54,570 nucleotides of DNA from a virus. Numbering within the stretch: position 1 is the first letter of the stretch; every line of letters begins with the position of its first letter. The position numbers were made by a program, and so were the translations under genes. The stretch spans positions 1-54,570 of IMG/VR virus record IMGVR_UViG_3300036851_000237. One strand, written 5' to 3'. The notes beneath the pieces are model-generated. The model made no database searches. It saw nothing but the letters and a program-made list of their open reading frames with translations, and had not been told where the DNA came from. Below are positions 1 through 6,567 of the stretch, in pieces.

Positions 1-117
1 AGCCGGCGGTAATAATATCGATCATGGCGCAACCCTCATTCTGATGGAATGAACGCGCGCCATATGGCGCCGCGCTTCTGCGATTGCCTGCTGCACCATG
101 TCGGGGAAGTAGTGGCA
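1..117. repeat. Left copy of terminal direct repeat
   Basis: Bases 1-117 are identical to 54447-54563. Inside it, the stop of the 22-450 gene and the start of the next leftward gene (ATG at 25) overlap as ATGA. The second gene continues intact at 54471-54334 through the other copy. The repeat therefore most simply marks a circular or circularly permuted map cut at an arbitrary point. A short true direct terminal repeat is the alternative. Confidence 0.95.
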
Positions 118-450
118 TATAACGACGTTCTGCCCCTTGGTCGCGCGCATGATGCTGCAATTACGATTCATCGGGTCCGGGTCGCGGTGTGATGTGTAGA
201 ACTCGCGAACCGTTTTGTACGCGCACCCGCCGAGAACGTCGGCGCCGATTTCTTCCAGATGCTCGGGGTCGTCGCCGAAATAAACCGCGACCTTGGCAAT
301 GAACCATTCGACTCGGCGTTCGCGCACCGCGTCAATGTCCTCTTGAAACTCGAATGAGTCCGCCGGGTCCATGTCTTCCGGTGTGACTTCAAGCGTGACT
401 CGAAAATTTGGCGTGTCGAATGTCCAGACTGTTTCCCATTCTCGCGACAT
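22..450 (-). CDS. Hypothetical phage protein, 142 aa
   Basis: I do not recognise a family. The start at 450 is preferred over the upstream ATG at 519 because the Shine-Dalgarno GGAGATAACC sits just before it, the same leader seen in front of several neighbours. The product is acidic in its first half (residues 20-50) and contains three Cys and several His without a clear CxxC pair. It is part of the leftward operon that begins at 2541. Its stop overlaps the start of the small membrane protein gene that continues at the other end of the window (54471). Confidence 0.75.
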   Translation of the reverse strand: MSREWETVWTFDTPNFRVTLEVTPEDMDPADSFEFQEDIDAVRERRVEWFIAKVAVYFGDDPEHLEEIGADVLGGCAYKTVREFYTSHRDPDPMNRNCSIMRATKGQNVVICHYFPDMVQQAIAEARRHMARVHSIRMRVAP

Positions 451-519
451 TTGGTTATCTCCGCTTCTAGGGTTGTGGTGGCCAAGTCTGGCGCCGACAT
501 GCGGCGCCAGCCTAGGCAA

Positions 520-1068
520 TCACACCGCAAGAGCATTTCGCCCGGCATTGGTGATAGCGCCCGACTTGTTCAACAAACCGCGCGCGATTAGCGCGGTCTT
601 GGTTTCGTCATAGACCGCGCGCGACATTCCCGCGCGTTCGGCATATTCGAGCCGATACGATGATTTGTAGGTGTCGATAATTTCCAAGGTGCTGCGCTCT
701 TGCGCGGTCAGCGTGATAGCGGCGCCGGCCGGAAGCATCTTCACGACGTCGGCAGGGTGGATGTAGAACGTCAAGCCCATGTCTTTACCGGAAAACATGG
801 AATGCCGAACGACCGCGATTCCCGGTTCGAGTTTGACCGGCTTATCCGCGCGCTTGTCCCATGGTGCAGCCTGATGATTGACGGGCTCGATTGCCGCGCC
901 GTCAGCAAGGCGCACAATTAGGTAAGTCTCGCGACTACCGCCGGCCCATAAGCCAGCGTCGGCGGGTATCGACCATGATTCAGTGACAACGGCCTTAAAT
1001 TGCTTGCCGCTATAGGTGCCGCGCAAGTGTGACGGGACTTGTTCGGGGTCAAGATAGATCGTTTTCAT
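520..1068 (-). CDS. Hypothetical phage protein, 182 aa, HTH-like C-terminus
   Basis: The start at 1068 follows GGGAGATAATCC at normal spacing; the longer reading from 1113 lacks such a site. The N-terminal ~110 residues look like a small globular beta-rich domain. The last ~65 residues (from about TLTAQERSTLEIIDTY) resemble a winged-helix unit: helix, turn, a helix containing YAERAGMSRAVYDETKTALI, then a small wing. DNA binding is my inference from this pattern only. It lies in the leftward operon with unknown genes on both sides. Confidence 0.7.
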   Translation of the reverse strand: MKTIYLDPEQVPSHLRGTYSGKQFKAVVTESWSIPADAGLWAGGSRETYLIVRLADGAAIEPVNHQAAPWDKRADKPVKLEPGIAVVRHSMFSGKDMGLTFYIHPADVVKMLPAGAAITLTAQERSTLEIIDTYKSSYRLEYAERAGMSRAVYDETKTALIARGLLNKSGAITNAGRNALAV

Positions 1069-1143
1069 AGGCGGATTATCTCCCGTGTGGGTTAGGAACC
1101 TAGCGTTCCACACTGGCAGCGCGCGCGCTGCCAGCCTGCAAAG

Positions 1144-1377
1144 CTAGGCGCGGTGCGCAACGAATCCCGTGGCCTTCAATGCGCGCATAGCCTCGCGGCG
1201 ATTTGGGTAATCCCTTGTCGCGCTTTCGCATGCGGCTTTGACGTTGGCGGGCGCCGACTCGTCATTCTCTCCGGTATATGCCGCGACATGGAGTCCGACC
1301 CATTGCTCTCCGGGATTCGTCATTATCTGGGCGCTAACCGGCCAGCCATGAATCTTGCCATCAATCAATGTGTCCAT
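1144..1377 (-). CDS. Hypothetical small protein, 77 aa
   Basis: Starts at the ATG at 1377 with a G-rich site (GGGGG) upstream; the longer frame to 1521 overlaps the neighbour and has no ribosome site. No family is recognised. The C-terminal half has the pattern ACESATRDYPNRREAMRALK, which looks like a helical repeat of a kind common in small phage proteins. It is part of the leftward operon. Confidence 0.6.
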   Translation of the reverse strand: MDTLIDGKIHGWPVSAQIMTNPGEQWVGLHVAAYTGENDESAPANVKAACESATRDYPNRREAMRALKATGFVAHRA

Positions 1378-1379
1378 GG

Positions 1380-1586
1380 TCAGGCCCCCACACGATAAAG
1401 GGCGCCGCACGTCACGGCAGGGTGCCGCGACCAAGTGAGCGCAACCGCCCATGTCGTGCCGTGCAATTCCACACGGCGATAGTAGAGCGAGGCAAGGGCG
1501 CCGCCGCTCGAATAGATGCACCCCGAAAACAACTCGATTGCGAGACTCCCGACAAGGGGGATTCGTCGTGTGGCAAGTGAGTCCAT
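1380..1586 (-). CDS. Hypothetical small protein, 68 aa
   Basis: The ATG at 1586 lies two bases past the stop of the preceding gene (TGA at 1590-1588), with GGGGGAG upstream inside that gene, so translation is probably coupled. It contains a hydrophobic stretch (residues 8-30, IPLVGSLAIELFSGC) that might contact membrane, and few charged residues. No family is recognised. Confidence 0.5.
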   Translation of the reverse strand: MDSLATRRIPLVGSLAIELFSGCIYSSGGALASLYYRRVELHGTTWAVALTWSRHPAVTCGALYRVGA

Positions 1587-1587
1587 G

Positions 1588-2091
1588 TCACTCCCCCTTA
1601 TCGGCTTTGGTGAGTGCGGCGCGGGCCAAATCGATAGTCCGCTGCAGGCTGGCATCTGTGCCGTCCCCATGGATCAATTCATGGCAAGCCGCATACAACT
1701 CTTCTGCGGCGCCGCGCTTAAGGGAGAGAATGCGGTCAGCTTCGCGGGCTTCGGCATTGGCACGTAGTTTCGCCTCATAGGCCGCCTTGGCCGCCGCGAA
1801 CAACAGGCAACCTAGCGCCATGTCCCGCGCGCGGCGGATCATGTCGACGTTTCGCGGTTTTGTGCTGTCGAGTTGCCGCGTATTGAAGTCTCCCGGCCCG
1901 CGATGCTTCACGCCATGCGGCGGGTTTTTGTAGAGGACCGTTCCCCGTTCGAACGGAAGCTCGGGCGCATTTTTGCACCAAATATGGTAGCGCGCGCCGT
2001 CCGCTTCCCACCCTAGGGAAATGGTCGCGTTGAATGCGCTGTACTCGCCTAGCTCTACGTTTGTGACGTCGGCAGTTTTGAATTTGGTCAT
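1588..2091 (-). CDS. Hypothetical phage protein, 167 aa
   Basis: The start at 2091 follows CGGAGATAGCCC, the operon's typical ribosome site. Residues 1-85 are mixed alpha/beta; residues 95-150 are strongly helical and Ala/Arg/Glu-rich (AAAKAAYEAKLRANAEAREADRI), likely a coiled coil. No enzyme motif is visible. It belongs to the leftward early-type operon. Confidence 0.65.
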   Translation of the reverse strand: MTKFKTADVTNVELGEYSAFNATISLGWEADGARYHIWCKNAPELPFERGTVLYKNPPHGVKHRGPGDFNTRQLDSTKPRNVDMIRRARDMALGCLLFAAAKAAYEAKLRANAEAREADRILSLKRGAAEELYAACHELIHGDGTDASLQRTIDLARAALTKADKGE

Positions 2092-2167
2092 AGGGCTATC
2101 TCCGATCAGATGATTGAGAGAGTCCACGCCAGCGCATAGCCAGCGAGGAATGAGAGGGAAAGGCGAG

Positions 2168-2347
2168 TCATGGCTGAGTCCCCTCGCCCTTGGCCATGGC
2201 GTCATGTATCGCGGTCCGAAGCGCGAAAACAGCCTGCCAGTATTCATCGGCGGGGAACATCTTGCCGCGCGCTATCGCGGTCAGCATCGACTCAGCGGTG
2301 CGAGCCGCTTCCAGAAGAGTCGGGCGGTTTGTGACGGGGTGGGGCAT
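2168..2347 (-). CDS. Hypothetical small protein, 59 aa
   Basis: Starts at 2347, three bases after the stop of the gene at 2541-2350, so the two are probably co-translated. The product is mostly helical with no motif I recognise. The longer frame to 2425 runs into the neighbour and is not supported by a ribosome site. Confidence 0.5.
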   Translation of the reverse strand: MPHPVTNRPTLLEAARTAESMLTAIARGKMFPADEYWQAVFALRTAIHDAMAKGEGTQP

Positions 2348-2349
2348 GG

Positions 2350-2541
2350 TCAGCGCGCCCCTGGCTTGTACGATTGCAGCATTTCCATGGGGTACATGTT
2401 GCGGATTGTGCGCAACGTGCCCCATTGCTCACGCCAATCATTCAGCCATGCCTCAATCAGGCGGGCCTTCCACTTGCGCCCATGTTCTGCGGCGTAAGCG
2501 TCAAGAGCGGCGCAATGCTCGGGGGAATAGGTGGGCTTCAT
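2350..2541 (-). CDS. Hypothetical small protein, 63 aa, first gene of leftward operon
   Basis: First gene of the leftward operon that passes through the window junction. The start is fixed by GGAGATAACCCGCC immediately before ATG 2541. The leader upstream repeats the core (CTCGATAACCCGATACCGGAGATAACC). The product has a positively charged helical middle (HGRKWKARLIEAWLNDWREQWGTLRTIRNMY). A plausible promoter on the same strand is TTGCAA (about 2607-2602) and TATTCT (about 2583-2578) with an 18-base gap. Confidence 0.65.
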   Translation of the reverse strand: MKPTYSPEHCAALDAYAAEHGRKWKARLIEAWLNDWREQWGTLRTIRNMYPMEMLQSYKPGAR

Positions 2542-3444
2542 GGCGGGTTATCTCCGGTATCGGGTTATCGAGGTAGGTAGAATAAGGCCCAATGGTCCTA
2601 CATTGCAATGGGGTATTTGAATCAATTTCATCGCTGAGAGTAGGCCGAAACCATCGTTTCCCCAGGGGCGCCCAGGATTGCGCTGCAGCGTCCTTTCCCG
2701 CACCCCATGGCAGGGTAGGGGCATCCCTGGAACGATCCCGTAGCGCCCTACCTGGGGGCACGATTCCCAGAATGACGGGAGGGGCAGTCACCATGCCCAC
2801 CCTGCACCCCAAGCATAGAGGGGTGACTCCTCTCACACGGACTGCAGTCCCCCTACCGGGAGGGTGCGGTGTGGCAGCCAGGACGGCGCAAGAATGTTGC
2901 GCGAAAAAAAAAGAGGGGAATTAACACAAGGGGTATGTGGAATAGACCCGTATCGGGTCGAAAAATCCCCCGGTAGCATGGACTCGAGCGGTCAAAAACC
3001 CTACAGCCTGGCCGGGGCATTCCCAAGCCCTTGATATTGCACGGGTTTCCTGGGTGGATACAGGGAACCCCCCGTCCTGGGGGCGGTAGTGCTTTGGCGG
3101 TTAAATCAGGAATGATAGGTATATCAAGGGGTTACGCTCACGTTTTCCCCTCCCCCAGGAAAACAGGGGGCATTTACCCTCATGTATTGCGACTAAAGAG
3201 CGCGCTAAGCCATTGATATGACGGGGCAGGCGTTTCCGGGTGCCGTGATTCGGCCGACCCCCAACCTACCGCTATCCATCTCCGAGCTGATGCCCCTTTG
3301 GCGCTTTCCCCTCCCCGTGGGGCGCGGCTGGCGCTCTGTCCGGGTCCCATCCAGGCCGCCGGCTGGCGTGCTGGCGCGGGGCCTCCTGGGGCGGGCTGGC
3401 GTCTCGTCTGGGGCCTCCGGTGCGGTATTGTGATTTGCGTCCAT
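2542..3444. other. Long non-coding divergent region with inverted repeats
   Basis: About 900 bases separate the leftward operon (from 2541) and the rightward HTH gene (3496). I see no convincing gene in 2542-3204. It holds a GACCCG-TAT-CGGGTC palindrome (about 2946-2960), a GCGCAA-N5-TTGCGC hairpin next to an A-run of nine (about 2886-2912), a 10-base inverted repeat CCCTTGATAT/ATATCAAGGG (3028-3037 and 3121-3130), and GTTTTCC-N9-GGAAAAC (about 3142-3164). It has the look of a control region, origin or packaging site; which one cannot be told by eye. Confidence 0.6.
3205..3444 (-). CDS. Possible basic 79-aa protein, doubtful
   Basis: An open frame starts exactly next to the left operator (3445-3459) and faces the HTH gene at 3496. 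The product is Pro/Arg/Gly-rich and low in hydrophobic residues, with no recognisable fold, and there is no Shine-Dalgarno. The position beside a palindromic operator is the only real argument for it. It could equally be chance in a GC-rich spacer. Confidence 0.25.
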   Translation of the reverse strand: MDANHNTAPEAPDETPARPRRPRASTPAGGLDGTRTERQPRPTGRGKRQRGISSEMDSGRLGVGRITAPGNACPVISMA

Positions 3445-3492
3445 TCACAGAGACTGTGCAAAATCCCCGGGCTAGTATCACAGTGGCTGTGA
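3445..3492. promoter_or_regulatory. Twin palindromic operators upstream of HTH gene
   Basis: Two 15-base sites share a 6-3-6 architecture: TCACAG-AGA-CTGTGC at 3445-3459 and the perfect palindrome TCACAG-TGG-CTGTGA at 3478-3492. Their centres are 33 bases apart, about three helical turns, so a dimeric regulator could bind both on one face. The right site ends three bases before the ATG of the HTH gene. A TAGTAT hexamer (3473-3478) abuts it. Autorepression by the 3496 product is the natural inference. Confidence 0.75.
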
Positions 3493-3495
3493 ATT

Positions 3496-3684
3496 ATGAC
3501 CCCTCAAGAGCTAAATCAGGCGCTCGATATGCTGGGCTGGTCGAAGGGCGATCTGGCCGAGCGGCTCAATGTTCACCGCAACACGGTGTCGAATTGGGGC
3601 CGGCGCGTGCCGGGGTATGTGGCGGCCTATGTCATGCTGGCGCTCAAGGTGCGGCGGCTGGCGGCGGCTCTGTCGGAACTGTAG
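3496..3684 (+). CDS. Cro/CI-type HTH regulator, 62 aa
   Basis: A single XRE/Cro-like helix-turn-helix fills the protein: residues 3-45 read ELNQALDMLGWSKGDLAERLN then HRNTVSNWGRRV, with the recognition helix at about 26-34. The size fits Cro-like proteins without a dimerisation or cleavage domain. No Shine-Dalgarno precedes ATG 3496, and the adjacent operator ends at 3492, so the message may be nearly leaderless. It probably represses itself through 3445-3492. Its operators differ from those of the main switch at 45.8-46.4 kb. Confidence 0.85.
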   Translation: MTPQELNQALDMLGWSKGDLAERLNVHRNTVSNWGRRVPGYVAAYVMLALKVRRLAAALSEL

Positions 3685-3694
3685 GAGGGCGGTG

Positions 3695-3937
3695 ATGAGC
3701 TGGAACTATCGGGTGATCCGCGGGGGCGACCCTGGCGGCGTCTACTACGCGATTCACGAAGTCTACTACGACGCGGATGGCGAGCCGAATGGCTGGTGCG
3801 AGGCTGACGCTCTTGCCGATACTCGGGACGATCTGTTCTCTGTCCTGGAGCGGATGAACGAGGCGGCGAAGAAGCCGGTGCTGGAGGTCCGCGAGGGCAA
3901 GCTGGTCGAGGTCGAGCCGGCGATAGGGGGGCTGTGA
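3695..3937 (+). CDS. Hypothetical protein, 80 aa
   Basis: The start at ATG 3695 is set by AGGAGGG just upstream, 10 bases past the stop of the HTH gene. The product (MSWNYRVIRGGDPGG…) carries acidic patches and a short beta pattern. Similar short proteins starting MSWNYR occur in many proteobacterial phages and genomes, but I cannot assign a role. It forms a three-gene rightward unit with the HTH gene and the next one. Confidence 0.75.
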   Translation: MSWNYRVIRGGDPGGVYYAIHEVYYDADGEPNGWCEADALADTRDDLFSVLERMNEAAKKPVLEVREGKLVEVEPAIGGL

Positions 3938-4281
3938 TGTTCAGCGCCAAGAAACTGATCGCCAACCTGCGCCCGCAGATCGGCGTGGGCAGCTACCAAG
4001 CCGAATGGGCGTATGAGTTGATCGCGAACACGGCCTACGCCCAGGCGCTCCAGGATTTGACGCTGGCAACAGCCGAGGCCGGCGACGAGACGATTGCACG
4101 GCTTCTGCGGCACGCGCTTTCCGATCAGGAGGCGCGGGCACTGGCCGACCAGATCATCATCCTGCGCGCCGCGGTGCGCGGTCATGACGCTCGCGTGAGC
4201 GAGCTGCTGGAGGCGAACAATCGCGAGGTCGAGCGGCGGCGCGCGGCCGAGGCGGCGCTTCGGCAGTTGCGCGGGGACTGA
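3937..4281 (+). CDS. Hypothetical helical protein, 114 aa
   Basis: ATG 3937 overlaps the previous stop (TGATG); a GTG at 3934 would add one residue. G-rich sequence upstream serves as ribosome site. The product is almost wholly helical, with a long Ala/Arg/Glu-rich C-terminal coiled coil (residues 60-112). No family is recognised. Its 3' end overlaps a convergent leftward gene (4157-4369). Confidence 0.7.
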   Translation: MFSAKKLIANLRPQIGVGSYQAEWAYELIANTAYAQALQDLTLATAEAGDETIARLLRHALSDQEARALADQIIILRAAVRGHDARVSELLEANNREVERRRAAEAALRQLRGD

Positions 4282-4369
4282 TCGCCGGCCCGCAGTTCAT
4301 GGTGCAGTGGCCGTCGTGGCAGTCGCCGCACGGGGTCTGACGGCGCTTCCCGAAATCGATGGGGGTCAT
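4157..4369 (-). CDS. Possible Cys-rich zinc-binding microprotein, 70 aa
   Basis: Residues 11-28 contain four closely spaced Cys and two His (CGDCHDGHCTMNC), a metal-binding pattern. The start overlaps the stop of the upstream membrane protein gene as ATGA, which supports it. The C-terminal 40 residues are Arg/Pro/Ala-rich and lie antisense to the end of the 3937 gene for 125 bases, which is unusual. A shorter functional protein or a stop missed by mutation is possible. Confidence 0.45.
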   Translation of the reverse strand: MTPIDFGKRRQTPCGDCHDGHCTMNCGPAISPRATAEAPPRPRAAARPRDCSPPAARSRERHDRAPRRAG

Positions 4370-4530
4370 CCCCGCAGCCCGTAGCAGATGAGGATCGTCG
4401 TCGCGAGCAAGGCGAAGACGAACCAGCCGATGCGGTCGGCGTCGCCGTCGTGCCGGACGTTGCGATAGGCGATGCCGCGGGCCAGGAGGCCGCACACGGC
4501 GGCGCCGAACAGGGCGGCCAGCCAGATCAT
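4366..4530 (-). CDS. Small two-TM membrane protein, 54 aa
   Basis: An open frame starts at 4530 with GGAGG seven bases upstream. It encodes two hydrophobic helices (about residues 2-18, IWLAALFGAAVCGLLA, and 35-52, GWFVFALLATTILICYG) separated by a charged loop. Its start and stop both overlap neighbours as ATGA, so it is embedded in a translationally coupled chain. The function is unknown; holin-like or superinfection-exclusion roles are possible but unsupported. Confidence 0.6.
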   Translation of the reverse strand: MIWLAALFGAAVCGLLARGIAYRNVRHDGDADRIGWFVFALLATTILICYGLRG

Positions 4531-4724
4531 TTGTCCTCCATGTCCCGGAGCTGGCGCTCCATCTGGCGCAGGCGCGCGTCAAGATCGGCCTGATGCTGTT
4601 CGGCGGCGCGGCGCTTCTGGCGCTGTTCGTAGTCATGGCGCCAGGAGCCGCCGCCGAGCTTGGCCGCGATCTGCCGCATCCCGTCCGTGGCGATCATCGC
4701 CTTGAGGAAGCCCTTGAAGCTCAG
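4527..4724 (-). CDS. Small coiled-coil protein, apparently CTG start, 65 aa
   Basis: The frame reads SFKGFLKAMIATDGMRQIAA and ends in a charged coiled coil (RLRQMERQLRDMEDK). The only start with a good ribosome site is CTG 4724, eight bases after AGAGGA and three bases beyond the upstream stop. The first ATG (4697) lacks a good site and would cut off the SFKGFL segment. The stop overlaps the next start. The function is unknown. Confidence 0.5.
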   Translation of the reverse strand: MSFKGFLKAMIATDGMRQIAAKLGGGSWRHDYEQRQKRRAAEQHQADLDARLRQMERQLRDMEDK

Positions 4725-4727
4725 CGG

Positions 4728-4892
4728 TCAGTCCTCTGGCGGTTGCTCGCCGTGCATCGGGCAGTTCGCGGCGCCCGGGCAATGGCCGGGCATGTCGGGA
4801 TACCCGCACAGGCAGCGCGTTGCCCAGCGGCGGCGGCGGCGTTCGTAAAAGGCATCGCGGCGGGCGTCCCCGTCATCATCGCGCTCGCTCAT
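4728..4892 (-). CDS. Cys-rich microprotein, 54 aa
   Basis: The ATG at 4892 overlaps the stop of the upstream gene (ATGA). After an Arg-rich segment (ERRRRRW) the protein holds CLCGYPDMPGHCPGAANCPMH, four Cys and two His in 21 residues or so, suggestive of a single zinc site. It has no named family that I recognise. It is one of several Cys-rich microproteins in this leftward cluster. Confidence 0.55.
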   Translation of the reverse strand: MSERDDDGDARRDAFYERRRRRWATRCLCGYPDMPGHCPGAANCPMHGEQPPED

Positions 4893-5221
4893 GGCTCAAG
4901 CCGCTCGCTGCGCTTGGGCGCTTTCGTCTCACCCAGAATGTATTCGACGTCGACCACATCGCCATCGGCGAGCTTGTCGAAATTCTGATCGATGAAGTGA
5001 TGGCCGTAGCGCCACGTCCGGTCACTCCAATGATAGGGATTGGCGCTGGCCATGCGCTCGCCGGTCAGGTGCGTGATCATCACGGAATTTCCGTTGACGG
5101 GATAGCCGCACCGCAGATGCAGGTAATAGGCTTGCGTGCGGTCCGCGGCGGACAGCTTGATCGCCAGCACCGGAATCATCGTGTGCTTGTCGCGCAATTC
5201 GAGAATCTTGGTTTCCATCAT
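4889..5221 (-). CDS. Hypothetical protein, 110 aa
   Basis: Begins at tandem ATGs (5221/5218) after GGGGGGC. Mixed alpha/beta composition, with no motif recognised. The segment with many aromatic and His residues in the middle (HWSDRTWRYGHHFID) may be structural. It is ten bases downstream of the 5231-5434 gene and overlaps the next start. Confidence 0.65.
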   Translation of the reverse strand: MMETKILELRDKHTMIPVLAIKLSAADRTQAYYLHLRCGYPVNGNSVMITHLTGERMASANPYHWSDRTWRYGHHFIDQNFDKLADGDVVDVEYILGETKAPKRSERLEP

Positions 5222-5230
5222 GCCCCCCGG

Positions 5231-5434
5231 TCAGTTACGCGGTTCCCATGGCCGCTCGATCTTCATCCGGTCAAACCACACCTGGGCCTCTTGCTCGGTC
5301 TTCACGATCTCCATCGTCAGAATGACGCAACGGTGATCGCCCCATTGCGGGTGGCCTTGCGTCATCACGGCAAGCAGACCGCGGCCCTTCGGATCATCGC
5401 CGATAGTCAGATAGAGATAATCCTTGGCCATCAT
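5231..5434 (-). CDS. Hypothetical protein, 67 aa
   Basis: Starts at ATGATG (5434) with CCGGGGGGC upstream, only 13 bases from the 3' end of the tRNA gene. A short beta-rich start (YLYLTIGDDPKGRGLLAVM) is followed by a helix. I do not recognise it. Confidence 0.6.
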   Translation of the reverse strand: MMAKDYLYLTIGDDPKGRGLLAVMTQGHPQWGDHRCVILTMEIVKTEQEAQVWFDRMKIERPWEPRN

Positions 5435-5447
5435 GCCCCCCGGATAT

Positions 5448-5522
5448 TGGTGCCGGCCGCAGGATTCGAACCCGCGTGAGACTGCTTACAAAGCAGTTGC
5501 CTTGCCTCTCGGCCAGACCGGC
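5448..5522 (-). tRNA. tRNA-Thr (anticodon TGT), CCA encoded
   Basis: On the minus strand all arms fold. A 7-bp acceptor stem GCCGGTC/GGCCGGC has one G-U. The D arm is GCC…GGC. The 5-bp anticodon stem ACTGC/GCAGT encloses TTTGTAA, so the anticodon is UGU (reads ACA). The T arm GCGGG-TTCGAAT-CCTGC follows, then ACCA. Without CCA the gene ends at 5451. In this GC-rich genome ACA is likely a rare Thr codon for the host, so the gene may supplement translation. It sits inside the leftward microprotein operon. Confidence 0.93.
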
Positions 5523-5528
5523 GTAAAC

Positions 5529-5780
5529 CTACCTAGCACGGCGCCATTTCCACCACCACTCGGAGCCGCGCCAGCCGTATGAGAGATCGGGCACCAATTC
5601 GTGCGTCACCGGATCGTCGCGCACATCGATTGTATAGCCCTTGGCCTTGATCCACTCCCAGACTTCGCGCGTCGTTTTGAACAGCATCCATTTGAGGATC
5701 GGCGCCGTCTCGATCACGCGGCCCTTGTGCGTGATCAAGCCGGCGCAGAAGTGCGGCGCGGTGATCTGGACGAGCTTCAT
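5529..5780 (-). CDS. Hypothetical protein, 83 aa
   Basis: ATG 5780 overlaps the stop of the upstream zinc-motif gene. The product is rich in Trp near both the middle and the end (EVWEWIKAKGY; SEWWWKWRR). No family is recognised. Its end lies seven bases from the tRNA 5' end. Confidence 0.65.
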   Translation of the reverse strand: MKLVQITAPHFCAGLITHKGRVIETAPILKWMLFKTTREVWEWIKAKGYTIDVRDDPVTHELVPDLSYGWRGSEWWWKWRRAR

Positions 5781-5959
5781 TTATCCGGCCTTTCCATTTC
5801 GGGGGCCAAGATACGGCGCACCGGATCAATCTCAAACCAACCGGGCCACGTCAGGCAGTGCGCGCAGAGCTTCGGCTCCAGCGGTGCACGCTTGATCGCG
5901 CGGTAGATCGTGCGCTTGCACTCGACGCACACGAAAACCTCACCGTGATCATTTTCCAT
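5777..5959 (-). CDS. Zinc-ribbon-like small protein, 60 aa
   Basis: Two CxxC knuckles are visible (CVECKRTIYRA… and LCAHCLTW), about 20 residues apart, typical of a zinc ribbon. The start at 5959 is favoured by GAGGA six bases upstream; an in-frame ATG at 5971 would add four residues. It overlaps the ends of both neighbours. Its role is unknown. Confidence 0.65.
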   Translation of the reverse strand: MENDHGEVFVCVECKRTIYRAIKRAPLEPKLCAHCLTWPGWFEIDPVRRILAPEMERPDK

Positions 5960-6203
5960 GGTCGTCCTCATCGAGGCTCTTTGCGAGGTTTTCGCGCGAC
6001 CAGCCCGCCCGAATCAGATTCGCCAGCTCATTCATCGCCTGGGGCGCCGGCACGCCCTCATAGAGCGTCAACATCGCCGGGTCTTCCAACATCTGCGCGA
6101 TCATCTCGCCGACAAGAATACCGGATTCGATCTGCGCGTCCCGGATCGCTTCTTCGAGAAACGACCGCGCGTTGGGTGTGAGCCTGGGATCGATATCGTT
6201 CAT
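5949..6203 (-). CDS. Hypothetical helical protein, 84 aa
   Basis: The frame is helical and acidic, with no hydrophobic segment long enough for a membrane span. ATG 6203 overlaps the stop of the upstream membrane protein gene. No motif is recognised. Confidence 0.65.
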   Translation of the reverse strand: MNDIDPRLTPNARSFLEEAIRDAQIESGILVGEMIAQMLEDPAMLTLYEGVPAPQAMNELANLIRAGWSRENLAKSLDEDDHGK

Positions 6204-6361
6204 AGCTTCGCCTTCAAGTAGACCGCGATTGCGAACATGACTCCCGTGATCAGGATGGCAACGCCATCGAGGGTGCGGCGGGGGAGGTAGAGGCAGGCAA
6301 AGCCGAACGCCAAGCCTGTCACCACCTGTAGGATTTCAGCGAGCACCGCAGTCGTGCTCAT
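6200..6361 (-). CDS. Small two-TM membrane protein, 53 aa
   Basis: The start at 6361 (ATGA overlap with the upstream stop) gives two hydrophobic helices (residues ~6-25 and ~31-49) joined by YLPRRTLDG. It is a second membrane microprotein in this cluster besides 4366-4530. Their spacing inside coupled chains suggests small accessory membrane factors; the function is unknown. Confidence 0.6.
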   Translation of the reverse strand: MSTTAVLAEILQVVTGLAFGFACLYLPRRTLDGVAILITGVMFAIAVYLKAKL

Positions 6362-6567
6362 GGCGGCGGCTCCGCAATCATCACTTCGGGGAACTCGCCG
6401 TTCTCCAGCCGCAGCATGCCGTTCACGCTTGCGCGCGCGACAATATCCGCAGCCTGATGATAGTTGTAACGCCCGGCCTCGCGCAGCGAGCGCGTATAGC
6501 CCATCGATCCGGGCTTCCACCAAGCGCCGTGTTCGTTCGACCAGATCAGATAGAGGGGATCAGGCAT
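6358..6567 (-). CDS. Hypothetical protein, 69 aa
   Basis: Reads PLYLIWSNEHGAWWKPGSMGYT then SLREAGRYNYHQAADIVARA. The N-terminal pattern (LIWSNEHGAWW) is a recurrent motif of small phage and proteobacterial hypothetical proteins, role unknown. It is coupled to both neighbours by overlaps. Confidence 0.7.
   Translation of the reverse strand: MPDPLYLIWSNEHGAWWKPGSMGYTRSLREAGRYNYHQAADIVARASVNGMLRLENGEFPEVMIAEPPP

Noticed and set aside
2592-2924. 110-codon plus-strand frame in the non-coding region
   Set aside because: No ribosome site, unstructured Pro/Gly/Arg composition, ends in a poly-A derived KKK; looks like chance.
2944-2962. GACCCG-TAT-CGGGTC hairpin as a Rho-independent terminator
   Set aside because: It is followed by GAAAAA, not T-rich, on the plus strand and by no T-run on the minus strand; more likely a protein site.
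3142-3164. Repeats near 3.1 kb as a CRISPR array
   Set aside because: Only single inverted pairs, no regular direct repeats with spacers; no CRISPR array is visible anywhere in the window.
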